Origin: a virus | Virus record (IMG/VR): IMGVR_UViG_3300005518_000025 | Coordinates: 1 to 42,190 of that record | DNA length: 42,190 bases | Strand: one strand, 5' to 3' | The notes under the pieces: generated by a model | The model's database searches: none | What the model was told of the DNA's origin: nothing | What the model saw: the letters and a program-made list of their open reading frames with translations, nothing else | In this document: piece by piece, positions 1 to 6,643 of the stretch | Layout: every line of letters starts with the position of its first letter | Position numbering within the stretch: the first letter of the stretch is position 1 | Position numbers and translations under genes: made by a program

Positions 1-1
1 G

Positions 2-451
2 TTTTCGCTGCGCCTGGCGTGGTGCCAAGTCCACCAGCGACAGCAAGCCCGCCTGGCCCGTGAAGTGCCGCTGACGGCAGAGTTGGAGGCCCTGTGCCCC
101 CTCTATACGGCCTCCGCCGCGGCCCGCCAGGCCCTGGACGCCGCGAAAACCGCCCGTCGCCGGGAGCAGATGCGGGCCGCCAATCGCCGCTATTATGCCC
201 GGCACCGTGCCGCATGCATCGCCAGAGTCCAGCGCTGGCGCCAGGCCCATCCTGCCCGCGTGCAGGCGTCTTATCGGCAGTGGGTGCGCCGCACCAAGCC
301 GCTCCAATACGGCAGCGCGCAGTGGCGCAAGGAGCATCCTGCGGAGTGGGCCGCCATCCAACCCGAGTGGGAACGACTGACCCAGGCGTACCGCAAGAAG
401 GCGCCCCTCTTACGCAAACGATGGCACGAGGAGACTACCCATGTTAAGTAA
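2..451 (+). CDS. Basic protein of unknown function, 5'-truncated by window edge
   Basis: The frame is open from base 2 to the TAA at 449-451, so the true start lies outside the window; an internal GTG at 65 is possible but has no clear ribosome site. About 149 residues are visible. They are rich in Arg, Gln, Trp and Tyr, with repeated W/Y..RHR and W..HP.. units that suggest a helical nucleic-acid-binding or structural segment. The stop overlaps the start of the tailspike by 11 bases, so the two genes are co-transcribed and probably translationally coupled. No family is recognised. If the contig is circular, this frame would join in phase with the collagen-like frame at the right edge; this is a one-in-three coincidence and weak evidence. 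Confidence 0.6.
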   Translation, partial: FSLRLAWCQVHQRQQARLAREVPLTAELEALCPLYTASAAARQALDAAKTARRREQMRAANRRYYARHRAACIARVQRWRQAHPARVQASYRQWVRRTKPLQYGSAQWRKEHPAEWAAIQPEWERLTQAYRKKAPLLRKRWHEETTHVK

Positions 452-2354
452 ACGCTCCGTCCTTGCCCTGCTGCTGTGTCTCGGCTTCCTGCTGGCCTGG
501 GTCCCGGCCTGGGCCGGCAACACCCACAGCCGCCCCGATACGCAGGGCGAGTTGCAAAGCTGGTGGGGCGATCTGACCACGCCCACCATCCTGCCGCAGC
601 ACTGCGCTCCCGTGGTGCCCTCCAGCAGCCTGACGCTGGCCGCCTTTGCGTGCCAGGGCTATGTGCGGGGGAGTGCCGGGGACCTGGTCTACGCGACCCA
701 AACGGCGCATACCCTGGGGCCGCTCACCGGGGGCGATGGCACCTACTGGCTGGCGCTGCACCGGGATGTGTCCACCGTCGTGGCGAACTGGACCCGCCAG
801 CCAGGGACGCAGTATCTGTGGCGCCAAAGTACGCTGGCGGTGGCCGATCCGGGAGACGCCCTCCAGTTTGCCCAGGTGACCGTCAGTGGCGGGGTCATTA
901 CCACGGTCACGCGGCTTAATACGGGGTCCAGCGTGAGCCGGGCACTGGGAGAGATCTTCGTCCATGAGTATGCCACCGGCGGCACGGGCACCACGGCTGA
1001 TCCCTGGACGGGCTGGGACACCGCCCTGCCCTGGACGGCCGGCCGGCACTATGTCTTTGTGCCCGGCGTGTTTGCCTATGCGACCGCCCCCAACTGGGCC
1101 GTCAGTGGCCTCACCCTGGAGGGCGCGGGCAGTGCCCTGACCACCTTGCACCACACCGGCACCGGCGTCGCCGTCAACATGGACGGCGGGGCGTCGGGGG
1201 CGATCACCTGTACGGGGACCGCCATGCGCGGGTTCCTGATTCAGGGCAACGCCAGTACGACCGATGGGATCTATCGCCGCGCCTGTATCCATGGCCGCTT
1301 TGACGACCTCCGCGTCACCGATGTGAGCCAGAGCGGCCTGCACAGCCTCTTTACGGTCTTAGATACCTGGAGCAGCTTCCGCGTCTCGATGCAAGAAGGG
1401 GCCTTTGCCGTGCAGCCGGTGCATTGCCTGGTGCTCGATCAGCGGGTGAATTTTCTCGAACTGACGACGACCAATGTCTTTCTCAACACGATCTGTGAGG
1501 GCGTCTCGGGCGATGGCCTGCTCCTGCTCAGTGCGCAGGATACGACCTTTGTCGGGGGCACCAGTGAGAACAATGGCGGCGCCGGGCTCCTCTGTCCGGG
1601 GGAAACGGGACCGCGCACGGGGTGTGTGTACAATACATTCGTGGGCATGGATTTTGAGGCGAATCATGGCGGGGATGGGATTCCCGACGTGCGGATCGAG
1701 GGCGTCGGCAACCAGGTCATCAATGGCGTGGTCCTGGGCCAACTCCAGATTGCCGGGGCGACGGCCTACTTCAATAAGCTCCAGGGGGTGCGCAATCAAG
1801 GCGGCGTCAGTGTGACCTACCCGACGCACAATAACACCCTGGACGGCGTCATCCTCACCACGGGCGCCACCGCGATTACCGATACGGGCGTCAACGACAC
1901 CTGGCGGAACGTCGTGCGCCGTGATCCCATCACGCTCATCACCGAGTCGCTGTCAGATCGCACCGACAACGCCTCGACGCAACGCTTCCTGGGGGGCCTC
2001 GGGCATCTGCCGGACCTCACCCTTGGGGGCGGGTCGGGCGATGTCTCGTGTTGGGCGGGTACGATCCGGGCCGGCTCCACCATGCTCTCGGGGCAAGTGT
2101 CGGTGACGACCTGTGGCACCCCGGCCATTGATACGGCGATCTTTACCATCTCCCGGCATACGGGGGATCCGGATATGCCGTCGGCCGCGCTCAACGTCAC
2201 GCTCACCCCGGCGAACCTCAACGCCGCCGGGCTGGCGGGCACGACCGGCGTGTATGTCTCTGGGACGAATGGCCAGGGGTTTACCGTCAACAGTGGCGCG
2301 GCGGCGCTGACGGCGGCGACGACGTATGTCTGGAATTATTTTGTCGCAGAATAG
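441..2354 (+). CDS. Tailspike-like protein with signal peptide (right-handed beta-helix)
   Basis: A 637-residue protein. Residues 1-25 form a textbook Sec signal peptide: KR, then a Leu-rich core, then AWA-G. Residues about 50-180 look like a compact beta-rich head. From about 200 to 500 the sequence is a run of short Gly/Asn-rich strands and turns (GLTLEGAGS, FVGGTSENNG, IEGVGNQVINGVVLG), typical of the pectate-lyase-like beta-helix of phage spikes and glycan depolymerases. A beta C-terminal domain follows. The start has GAGGAG 12 bases upstream and overlaps the preceding gene. The likely role is receptor binding or surface-polysaccharide cleavage; no catalytic pair can be assigned by eye. 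A cleavable signal peptide is unusual for a virion protein assembled in the cytoplasm. Confidence 0.75.
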   Translation: MLSKRSVLALLLCLGFLLAWVPAWAGNTHSRPDTQGELQSWWGDLTTPTILPQHCAPVVPSSSLTLAAFACQGYVRGSAGDLVYATQTAHTLGPLTGGDGTYWLALHRDVSTVVANWTRQPGTQYLWRQSTLAVADPGDALQFAQVTVSGGVITTVTRLNTGSSVSRALGEIFVHEYATGGTGTTADPWTGWDTALPWTAGRHYVFVPGVFAYATAPNWAVSGLTLEGAGSALTTLHHTGTGVAVNMDGGASGAITCTGTAMRGFLIQGNASTTDGIYRRACIHGRFDDLRVTDVSQSGLHSLFTVLDTWSSFRVSMQEGAFAVQPVHCLVLDQRVNFLELTTTNVFLNTICEGVSGDGLLLLSAQDTTFVGGTSENNGGAGLLCPGETGPRTGCVYNTFVGMDFEANHGGDGIPDVRIEGVGNQVINGVVLGQLQIAGATAYFNKLQGVRNQGGVSVTYPTHNNTLDGVILTTGATAITDTGVNDTWRNVVRRDPITLITESLSDRTDNASTQRFLGGLGHLPDLTLGGGSGDVSCWAGTIRAGSTMLSGQVSVTTCGTPAIDTAIFTISRHTGDPDMPSAALNVTLTPANLNAAGLAGTTGVYVSGTNGQGFTVNSGAAALTAATTYVWNYFVAE

Positions 2355-2386
2355 CAGCGCGCGCCGACCACGGCATGGCACCATCT

Positions 2387-2575
2387 TTATGCGGGGAAGG
2401 AGCCATAATTGCGCACCACGGCTTCGCACGTGGCATGCCACCGACAGTACACCGGTGGCCAATGCACCCCCGGCCTCGCTTTCAGGATAGCCCAGGGGGC
2501 ACCATACCGGTGTAGGCGATGGAGCCAGCACCGCACGACATGCGTGGCCTCCTGAGGGCAATGGCGACAGCGCAT
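2387..2575 (-). CDS. Small putative zinc-binding protein
   Basis: A 62-residue frame starting MRCRHC. It contains CxxC near the N-terminus and a later C-x2-H-x3-C cluster (CRWHATC), the spacing of a small zinc ribbon. A GGAG lies 10 bases upstream of this ATG. The frame is open further upstream to an ATG at 2746 that overlaps the stop of the Tad1-like gene (ATGA), giving a possible 119-residue form, but the extra N-terminal part has no protein-like features. It is the last gene of the long leftward operon. No function is assigned. Confidence 0.45.
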   Translation of the reverse strand: MRCRHCPQEATHVVRCWLHRLHRYGAPWAILKARPGVHWPPVYCRWHATCEAVVRNYGSFPA

Positions 2576-2742
2576 AGGCCAGGATCTCCAGGGGCGCGCG
2601 CCGACGACGGAATTCCACCGCGTTTGCGTAGGGAAGGAGCCGGCAGAAGTGTTCCAACCGGCGTGCCCTGAGGGCACCCCCACGGAGGCCACGAGCGCCC
2701 CGATCCCTGCGGCCGGGGGCTCTGCGCCCAGCGCGCGCGGCA

Positions 2743-3063
2743 TCACGGCGTGTGCGTGCCTTCCACCTGTCGTTCTTCACGGTCGCGGGTGCGCCTCTCC
2801 AGTGCAGCTGCGGCATGATAGAGCGCATGGAGGGCTTCGGCATTGGCCTCACACGCAAAGCGTGACGCCTGGTAAAACTCCAGCCGACCAATGGCGGCCT
2901 GGATGACCTCTTCGACACCGCACCCATTCGGTGCACGCCGCTCCTGGCCGCGTCCTAAGGGCCCATTCTGCCACACCAGGTTCATCCCCCGTCCGGTCGT
3001 CAGCCCTCCGGCTGGATCTCCCTGACTGTCCGTCCAATGCTCTTCATAAAATGCCTCCTCCAT
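2743..3063 (-). CDS. tad1: Tad1-like cyclic ADP-ribose / cyclic nucleotide sponge (anti-Thoeris)
   Basis: A 106-residue protein; AAAGGAG lies 8 bases before the ATG. Residues 31-53 (WQNGPLG...NGCGVEEVI) and 60-104 (RLEFYQ..FACE.N...., RTRDRE.R.VEGTH) match the conserved layout of the Tad1 family as I recall it. Tad1 sequesters the gcADPR signal of Thoeris and some CBASS cyclic oligonucleotides. The ligand residues known from the Clostridium botulinum prophage Tad1 (Phe82, Asn92, Arg109, Arg113) have the same relative spacing here: Tyr64, Asn74, Arg91, Arg95. Thus only Phe to Tyr differs. It would act in the cytoplasm as an oligomer without enzymatic activity. It sits among other accessory genes at the distal end of the early leftward operon, where anti-defence genes often occur. 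Assignment is from memory of the motif, not a search. Confidence 0.68.
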   Translation of the reverse strand: MEEAFYEEHWTDSQGDPAGGLTTGRGMNLVWQNGPLGRGQERRAPNGCGVEEVIQAAIGRLEFYQASRFACEANAEALHALYHAAAALERRTRDREERQVEGTHTP

Positions 3064-3142
3064 GTCGTGGTCTCCTTTAACGCACCACCCCACGCGCCAC
3101 CCCCTGCCCGCCGCACGAGAGTCAGGAGGTAGGTCGAGCGTA

Positions 3143-3160
3143 CGGCCCCCGTCGGGGCCG
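3143..3160 (-). other. GC-rich hairpin upstream of the Tad1-like gene
   Basis: Arms CGGCCCC (3143-3149) and GGGGCCG (3154-3160) enclose a 4-base loop in the 136-base gap between the 37-residue membrane protein and the Tad1-like gene. There is no T run on either side, so it is not a standard intrinsic terminator. It could stabilise or insulate the downstream message. Confidence 0.4.
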
Positions 3161-3199
3161 ACGGAGTCTCGCCCCTCTCCTGGCCCCTAGGAGGCGCCG

Positions 3200-3313
3200 T
3201 TAGCGCACCAGCCCATGCAGCAGCCACCCGCCAGCCGCGCTCAGCACACAGCACAGGAGCAGGAACCACAGCGCCAGCCGGTCGTGGGCGGTGAGGCGGC
3301 GTGCGGACTTCAT
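3200..3313 (-). CDS. 37-residue single-span membrane peptide
   Basis: The ATG at 3313 has GAGGTGACG immediately upstream. The product has a basic N-terminus (KSARRLTAHDR) followed by one hydrophobic span (about residues 14-33, LALWFLLLCCVLSAAGGWLL) and a short tail, giving an N-in orientation by the positive-inside rule. It follows the 48-residue membrane peptide by two bases, so they are likely made together. Small phage membrane peptides of this kind can be holin accessories or superinfection/exclusion factors; nothing here decides between them. Confidence 0.55.
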   Translation of the reverse strand: MKSARRLTAHDRLALWFLLLCCVLSAAGGWLLHGLVR

Positions 3314-3315
3314 CG

Positions 3316-3462
3316 TCACCTCTTCCACATGATATACAGCGACCAGAGATCCAACAGCACAATCCCCCCGACGAGCACGTACTGATCCCGCCGGAGCCCG
3401 CGGTGGGCAATGAGCGAGACCAGATACAGATGACACCCAAAGCCCAGCACAAATAGCGTCAT
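3316..3462 (-). CDS. 48-residue two-span membrane peptide
   Basis: It starts at the ATG that overlaps the preceding stop (ATGA at 3459-3462). Two hydrophobic stretches, residues about 2-18 and 27-43, are separated by a basic loop (HRGLRRDQ), with KR at the C-terminus: a small helical-hairpin membrane protein. It is coupled to the 171-residue protein upstream and followed two bases later by another membrane peptide. A role as a small holin/antiholin-type pair is possible, but position within an early-type operon argues equally for an accessory function. Confidence 0.55.
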   Translation of the reverse strand: MTLFVLGFGCHLYLVSLIAHRGLRRDQYVLVGGIVLLDLWSLYIMWKR

Positions 3463-3974
3463 AGCGGGACCGTCGGGCCTCCTGGGGGAGCGGTCACGTC
3501 CTCGTCTGGTCCCGGCCAGCGCCCGGTCTGCTGCGCCCAGCGCAGGCGGGCACCCATCTCCGCAACGCTGTAGCAGCGGCCATCCGTATGGTGTCCTTCC
3601 GGCAAGCAGCCACAGTGCTGGCAGCAAGAGATCGCTTCGAGGACCCAGTCGGGATTGGGTTCATAGTGCGTCGGCATGGTGGCCTCCTGGGGGGGGGCAT
3701 CCTCCCCCTGGGCGGCACAAAACACGCTGGGAGGGAGCGTCTGGTGTCGGAGCCAATACGTTTTGCGATGCCCACAGTGGGCACACGCCCGCTTGCCATA
3801 GCGGATGTGCGCTATGGTAATCGCCCACTCCGCATCGCTCACGAAGGGTTGACGTAACCACTCCCGGGCATGCTGCAGATCCGTAAAGACGTACAGATCC
3901 AGGTCCCCACCGGGTGGGATGGTCCGCAAGACGTATTCGATGCCTTGCGCTTCCGGCGGGGGTTTGTGTCTCAT
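3459..3974 (-). CDS. Zinc-ribbon protein, possible fusion of two small proteins
   Basis: A 171-residue frame from ATG 3974 (GGGAGG 9 bases upstream; ATGA overlap with the gene before). The first half holds CAHCGHRKTYW; the second half holds CCQHCGC...CYSVAEMGARLRWAQQTGRWPGPDED, so each half has its own cysteine cluster. An internal in-frame ATG at 3677 has a perfect AGGAGG 7 bases upstream. This suggests either a fusion of two once-separate genes or production of a separate 72-residue C-terminal product. No family recognised. Confidence 0.6.
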   Translation of the reverse strand: MRHKPPPEAQGIEYVLRTIPPGGDLDLYVFTDLQHAREWLRQPFVSDAEWAITIAHIRYGKRACAHCGHRKTYWLRHQTLPPSVFCAAQGEDAPPQEATMPTHYEPNPDWVLEAISCCQHCGCLPEGHHTDGRCYSVAEMGARLRWAQQTGRWPGPDEDVTAPPGGPTVPL

Positions 3975-4177
3975 CGCCGCGTGTCCTCCCGATGGGGAGG
4001 CGTCAGCCACGTTTTCGCCCGCAACAAGGCGGCGTCCCAGCCATCGAGCGGGTCCGCGTCGGGCGGCACGGCACAGGCATGGAGGGCCTCCAGCAGCCGC
4101 GCCTCGTCGACGTCCAGATCGGCACACATGACGCGGAACGCTTCCAGGCAGGTGAGTGGGCAGAGTTCCGGGGTCAT
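3971..4177 (-). CDS. 68-residue hypothetical protein
   Basis: The ATG at 4177 overlaps the stop of the DUF7694-like gene, and its own stop overlaps the next ATG; both junctions are ATGA, so expression is by translational coupling. The sequence is acidic in the centre (CADLDVDEARLLEALHACAVPPDADPLDGWDAALL) and basic at the end, probably a small helical protein. It contains no recognised motif. Confidence 0.6.
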   Translation of the reverse strand: MTPELCPLTCLEAFRVMCADLDVDEARLLEALHACAVPPDADPLDGWDAALLRAKTWLTPPHREDTRR

Positions 4178-4569
4178 CGTGGGCGCAGCTCCCCGACCCC
4201 CCGCAGGCCGACCAGTACCGACGGCGGCGTCGGGATCGTCTGCCCCTGGGGCCGCCAGAGGTGCAGCGTGTGCGGTTCGTTGTTGACCATCTCCGACTCC
4301 TTCGGATGGAGTTGCATGACGACGTCCTCTGCATCCCAAAACGCCGCTTTGACGGCGCACATTTCCTCCCACAGGGGGATTTTGCGGCGGCCCTTGGCGT
4401 CCTCGACATGCACTGACACATGATCAAAGCCATAGCCATCCGACACGATGATCCGCAACCAGCGTCCGGCAATCGACGAGGGCATGACAAACGCCCCGTT
4501 GTTCCCATGGGCTGCTGTGCTCGCCAACGGCCCCGTGCACTGGCGAGCGGCTTCAGGCACGTGGAACAT
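4174..4569 (-). CDS. DUF7694-like phage protein
   Basis: A 131-residue protein. The start at 4569 is supported by CAGGAG 8 bases upstream. The core reads RWLRIIVSDGYGFDHVSV, then PLWEEMCAVKAAFWDAEDVVMQLHP, then SEMVNNEPHTLHLWRP, then PTPPSVLVG. This is the conserved layout of a widespread phage family of unknown function (DUF7694): W-E-E-M, FW...E-D-V-V-M-Q-H-P and LHLWRP are the family hallmarks as I know them. Start and stop overlap their neighbours, including 17 bases shared with the methyltransferase 3' end. No biochemical role is known to me. Confidence 0.7.
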   Translation of the reverse strand: MFHVPEAARQCTGPLASTAAHGNNGAFVMPSSIAGRWLRIIVSDGYGFDHVSVHVEDAKGRRKIPLWEEMCAVKAAFWDAEDVVMQLHPKESEMVNNEPHTLHLWRPQGQTIPTPPSVLVGLRGVGELRPR

Positions 4570-5872
4570 GGGGGTCTCCTGGCGGCATGGCGCCCAATTG
4601 GCCCGGTGACGAGCCGTAGTTGTGCTGGTGCTCTGTCACCTTCGTCGTCCAGTGCTGGCCGGGAGAGCCCGCCCCCATGCGCCCGCCGCGTGTCCCTTCC
4701 ACTGGGCTCTCGGCATACGGCGGCGAGCTGATCACGACGTCGACGCTGCCGGGGGGCATGGCGCCCAACTGACCCGGTGTGGAGCCATAATCGTGCCCCA
4801 TCAAAGCGCCCAGGGTCCCATGTGCCTTGCCATCACGAACTAATTGCGCACGGAAACGCTCCTGAGACGACCGATCCCCCCGGTTATCCGACTGCTGATA
4901 CGGCGGCGAACTGAGGACACACGCCACGCCCCCGCCCTCGGCCTCTCCTGGCTTCACCATGCATAAGACGGTCTCGTGGTCAATCACCGGGCTGCCTTTC
5001 CGCTCGGCCAACCGGCGGAAAAAACTCACCCGCTTGACCTGATGCCGGGTATCCTCTTCCTGAAACAAGTGTCCCTGCACGCCGTAGTCCTCGGTCAAGA
5101 GGGCGTGGTGCTCGTGCACCGTCACAAAGCCCACCCGTTCACAGACGGCTTGCCACTGGTGCGGGAAATCCACCAGCGTGCCATCACGCACATAGGCCTT
5201 CACGACAAAACACGCCACGCCGCCAGGGCGCAGCAGGGCAAAGGTTTCACGGAGGATCACGCACGCCGCCTCCCAAAACGTCGGGGGCGGGGCGGTAGCC
5301 AGGTTGTCTGGCGACACTTGCCCTCCACCGTGCCACCCCTGGGCGGCCAGCATAGCCTGGGCGCTGGCATCGGTCCGGCGCTGGAGCGACTCCGCGCCGG
5401 CGCTATCCCCGGTACCGTACGGCGGCGAACTCACCACGGCCGCCACCCGCCCCGGCGACATGGCGCCCAACTGGCCGGGCGAACAGCCATACGCGATAGG
5501 ACGCCCTAGATTCTTCTCACGTTCTAGTTGTGGACTTCCCTGCTTCGTAGTGTTGAGGCTCTCGGCATAGGGTGGTGACGATAGGATACAGGCGGCCTCC
5601 CCCTGAAGCAGCGTCCTCAGGTACCGGCTATCGCCACAGAGCAACGTCGCACGCCCGTAGCCAGGAAGACTCCCGTACTTGCGTGCCCACAGGGCGACAT
5701 TCGCTTGCCCAAGGGTCCAAAATTTTTCTTCCAACTCCACCCCGACAAAATGATACCCCGCGAGCAGACTGTCATGGGCGCCCAGGGCGCAGCCAGAAAA
5801 CACGTCGAGCAGGGTGGCGCCCCGGGGCACGTGGAAGTCGTCGCGCACGTGGGCGATGATCTTTTGAATCAA
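4553..5872 (-). CDS. DNA methyltransferase with repeated SSPPY/GQLGAM cassettes (N-terminally cut by TGA)
   Basis: An N6A/N4C-type methyltransferase. From the TTG at 5872 it is 439 residues. Motif I is LDVFSGCALGA (residues 22-32) with VGVELEEKF after it. The catalytic-type motif SSPPY occurs four times (98-102, 148-152, 321-325, 382-386) instead of once. Three copies of a YG-S/T-PGQLGAM-S/P-PG block (about 128-141, 362-375, 419-432) alternate with them. ETFALLRPGG..CFVVK (210-225) is the helix and strand that follow motif IV. The part after about 312 is only cassette material, and the frame ends just after a cassette, inside the start of the next gene. The frame continues upstream across one TGA into a coupled ATG at 6010 (separate entry), so the present TTG start, which has no ribosome site, may not be used. 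Activity is uncertain. Confidence 0.75.
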   Translation of the reverse strand: MIQKIIAHVRDDFHVPRGATLLDVFSGCALGAHDSLLAGYHFVGVELEEKFWTLGQANVALWARKYGSLPGYGRATLLCGDSRYLRTLLQGEAACILSSPPYAESLNTTKQGSPQLEREKNLGRPIAYGCSPGQLGAMSPGRVAAVVSSPPYGTGDSAGAESLQRRTDASAQAMLAAQGWHGGGQVSPDNLATAPPPTFWEAACVILRETFALLRPGGVACFVVKAYVRDGTLVDFPHQWQAVCERVGFVTVHEHHALLTEDYGVQGHLFQEEDTRHQVKRVSFFRRLAERKGSPVIDHETVLCMVKPGEAEGGGVACVLSSPPYQQSDNRGDRSSQERFRAQLVRDGKAHGTLGALMGHDYGSTPGQLGAMPPGSVDVVISSPPYAESPVEGTRGGRMGAGSPGQHWTTKVTEHQHNYGSSPGQLGAMPPGDPHVPRA

Positions 5873-5893
5873 GCCGCGCGCAAATTTGGCCAG

Positions 5894-6010
5894 TCACGGG
5901 TGGGCAAAGGCGTCGGGGACGATGAGGTCTTGCCACGAGTCTGCGTAGCAGGAGACCCACTCGTCCACCTGGACGCCCGTGCCCACCCCGATGCCTTCTG
6001 GTCTCGTCAT
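5894..6010 (-). CDS. N-terminal fragment of the methyltransferase, ended by in-frame TGA
   Basis: ATG 6010 overlaps the upstream stop (ATGA). The 38-residue frame contains DSWQDLIVPDAFAHP, followed by TGA at 5896-5894 and then, in the same phase, LAKFARGLIQKIIAH. Methyltransferases of this family typically carry ..IVP.AFAHPAKFA.GLI.. as one continuous segment, so a single nonsense codon splits a formerly intact gene of about 485 codons. TGA is a normal stop elsewhere in this phage. Read-through (TGA followed by C), a sequencing error or a true nonsense mutation are all possible. Confidence 0.6.
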   Translation of the reverse strand: MTRPEGIGVGTGVQVDEWVSCYADSWQDLIVPDAFAHP

Positions 6011-6345
6011 CCGCCCTCCCTCTCGCCTTCCGCCCGCAGATCCGCCTCATACGCCCAGACCACCGTCGCCGCGCTCTCCGGGCTGCCGCGCCAGAGCCCA
6101 TACGCACACCACCGACTCACGGTGCCCTCCTCGTAGCGCCGCCGCACAATGGTATACCACGCGCCCTGCCACTGCACCCGGTGCCCGAGCGGGTACCGAA
6201 ACAGGGCGTCGGCGCACGCAACATGCGCCCGACAGACGCCCTCGTACACGCGCCCGGCACTCCAGACACAGCCACACGCCTGCCCCACCCCAGGGGTCCA
6301 GGGTTCGCCACAACAGGCACAGGCGCGGGGGGCCGGGTCACCCAT
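6007..6345 (-). CDS. 112-residue zinc-finger protein of unknown function
   Basis: The ATG at 6345 has GGGAGG 6 bases upstream and lies 8 bases inside the previous gene. The N-terminal half has cysteines spaced as a treble-clef or ribbon (CACCG..., CGC, C..H..C). The C-terminal half, GHRVQWQGAWYTIVRRRYEEGTVSRWCAYGLWR, is beta-rich and looks like a small SH3-type barrel. The stop overlaps the methyltransferase ATG. No function is recognised. Confidence 0.6.
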   Translation of the reverse strand: MGDPAPRACACCGEPWTPGVGQACGCVWSAGRVYEGVCRAHVACADALFRYPLGHRVQWQGAWYTIVRRRYEEGTVSRWCAYGLWRGSPESAATVVWAYEADLRAEGEREGG

Positions 6346-6643
6346 CGTGCGCCTCCCGGATCCAGTGCGCCAGGTGCGCACTGGCCTCCTCGGGCGTGGT
6401 CACCCGCACCACCTGCAGGTCGCTGATGCCCGCAAACGCATCTTCGGGCAGGCGCAGGTCCCCGAGCACCAGCACCCGGAAGGGCTTCCCCAGCGCCCGC
6501 GCGTAGGCGGCCTGGGCCTGGCACCGCGGATCCGTCAGCCAGTGCGGCGTCACCAAGGGCGCGAAGAGGCGGGAGCGTCTGAGCCCCTCACGCCAGTCGG
6601 GGGCCTGGCCATCGACGAAGGAGGGCGGGTGGTCGTTACTCAT
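6338..6643 (-). CDS. TIR-fold-like mini-protein lacking the catalytic glutamate
   Basis: 101 residues; GGAGG lies 9 bases before the ATG. The segment DWREGLRRSRLFAPLVTPHWL.DP.C..Q...A..LGKPFRVLVLGDLRLPEDAFAGISDLQVV......E.ASAHLAHWI follows the second half of a bacterial TIR domain: an amphipathic helix with the pattern W...L..S, the strand F.PL.TP.WL, C..E...A, then GKP..V. Two points differ. The first strand (usually F.S/H..D) is missing, and the NADase glutamate position holds Gln44. A catalytically dead TIR-like protein could bind host TIR effectors or ADP-ribose products. A nucleoside-deoxyribosyltransferase-like fold is the main alternative. It is coupled to the VRR-NUC gene. Confidence 0.5.
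   Translation of the reverse strand: MSNDHPPSFVDGQAPDWREGLRRSRLFAPLVTPHWLTDPRCQAQAAYARALGKPFRVLVLGDLRLPEDAFAGISDLQVVRVTTPEEASAHLAHWIREAHDG

Noticed and set aside
444-1343. A 299-codon leftward frame inside the tailspike gene
   Set aside because: It lies wholly within a gene with a clear signal peptide and beta-helix pattern. It has no ribosome site, and its sequence is a Gly/Arg/Pro-rich shadow.
2576-2742. A further leftward gene between the Tad1-like and zinc-protein genes
   Set aside because: Two overlapping frames look partly protein-like here, but neither has both a start with ribosome site and a sensible end.
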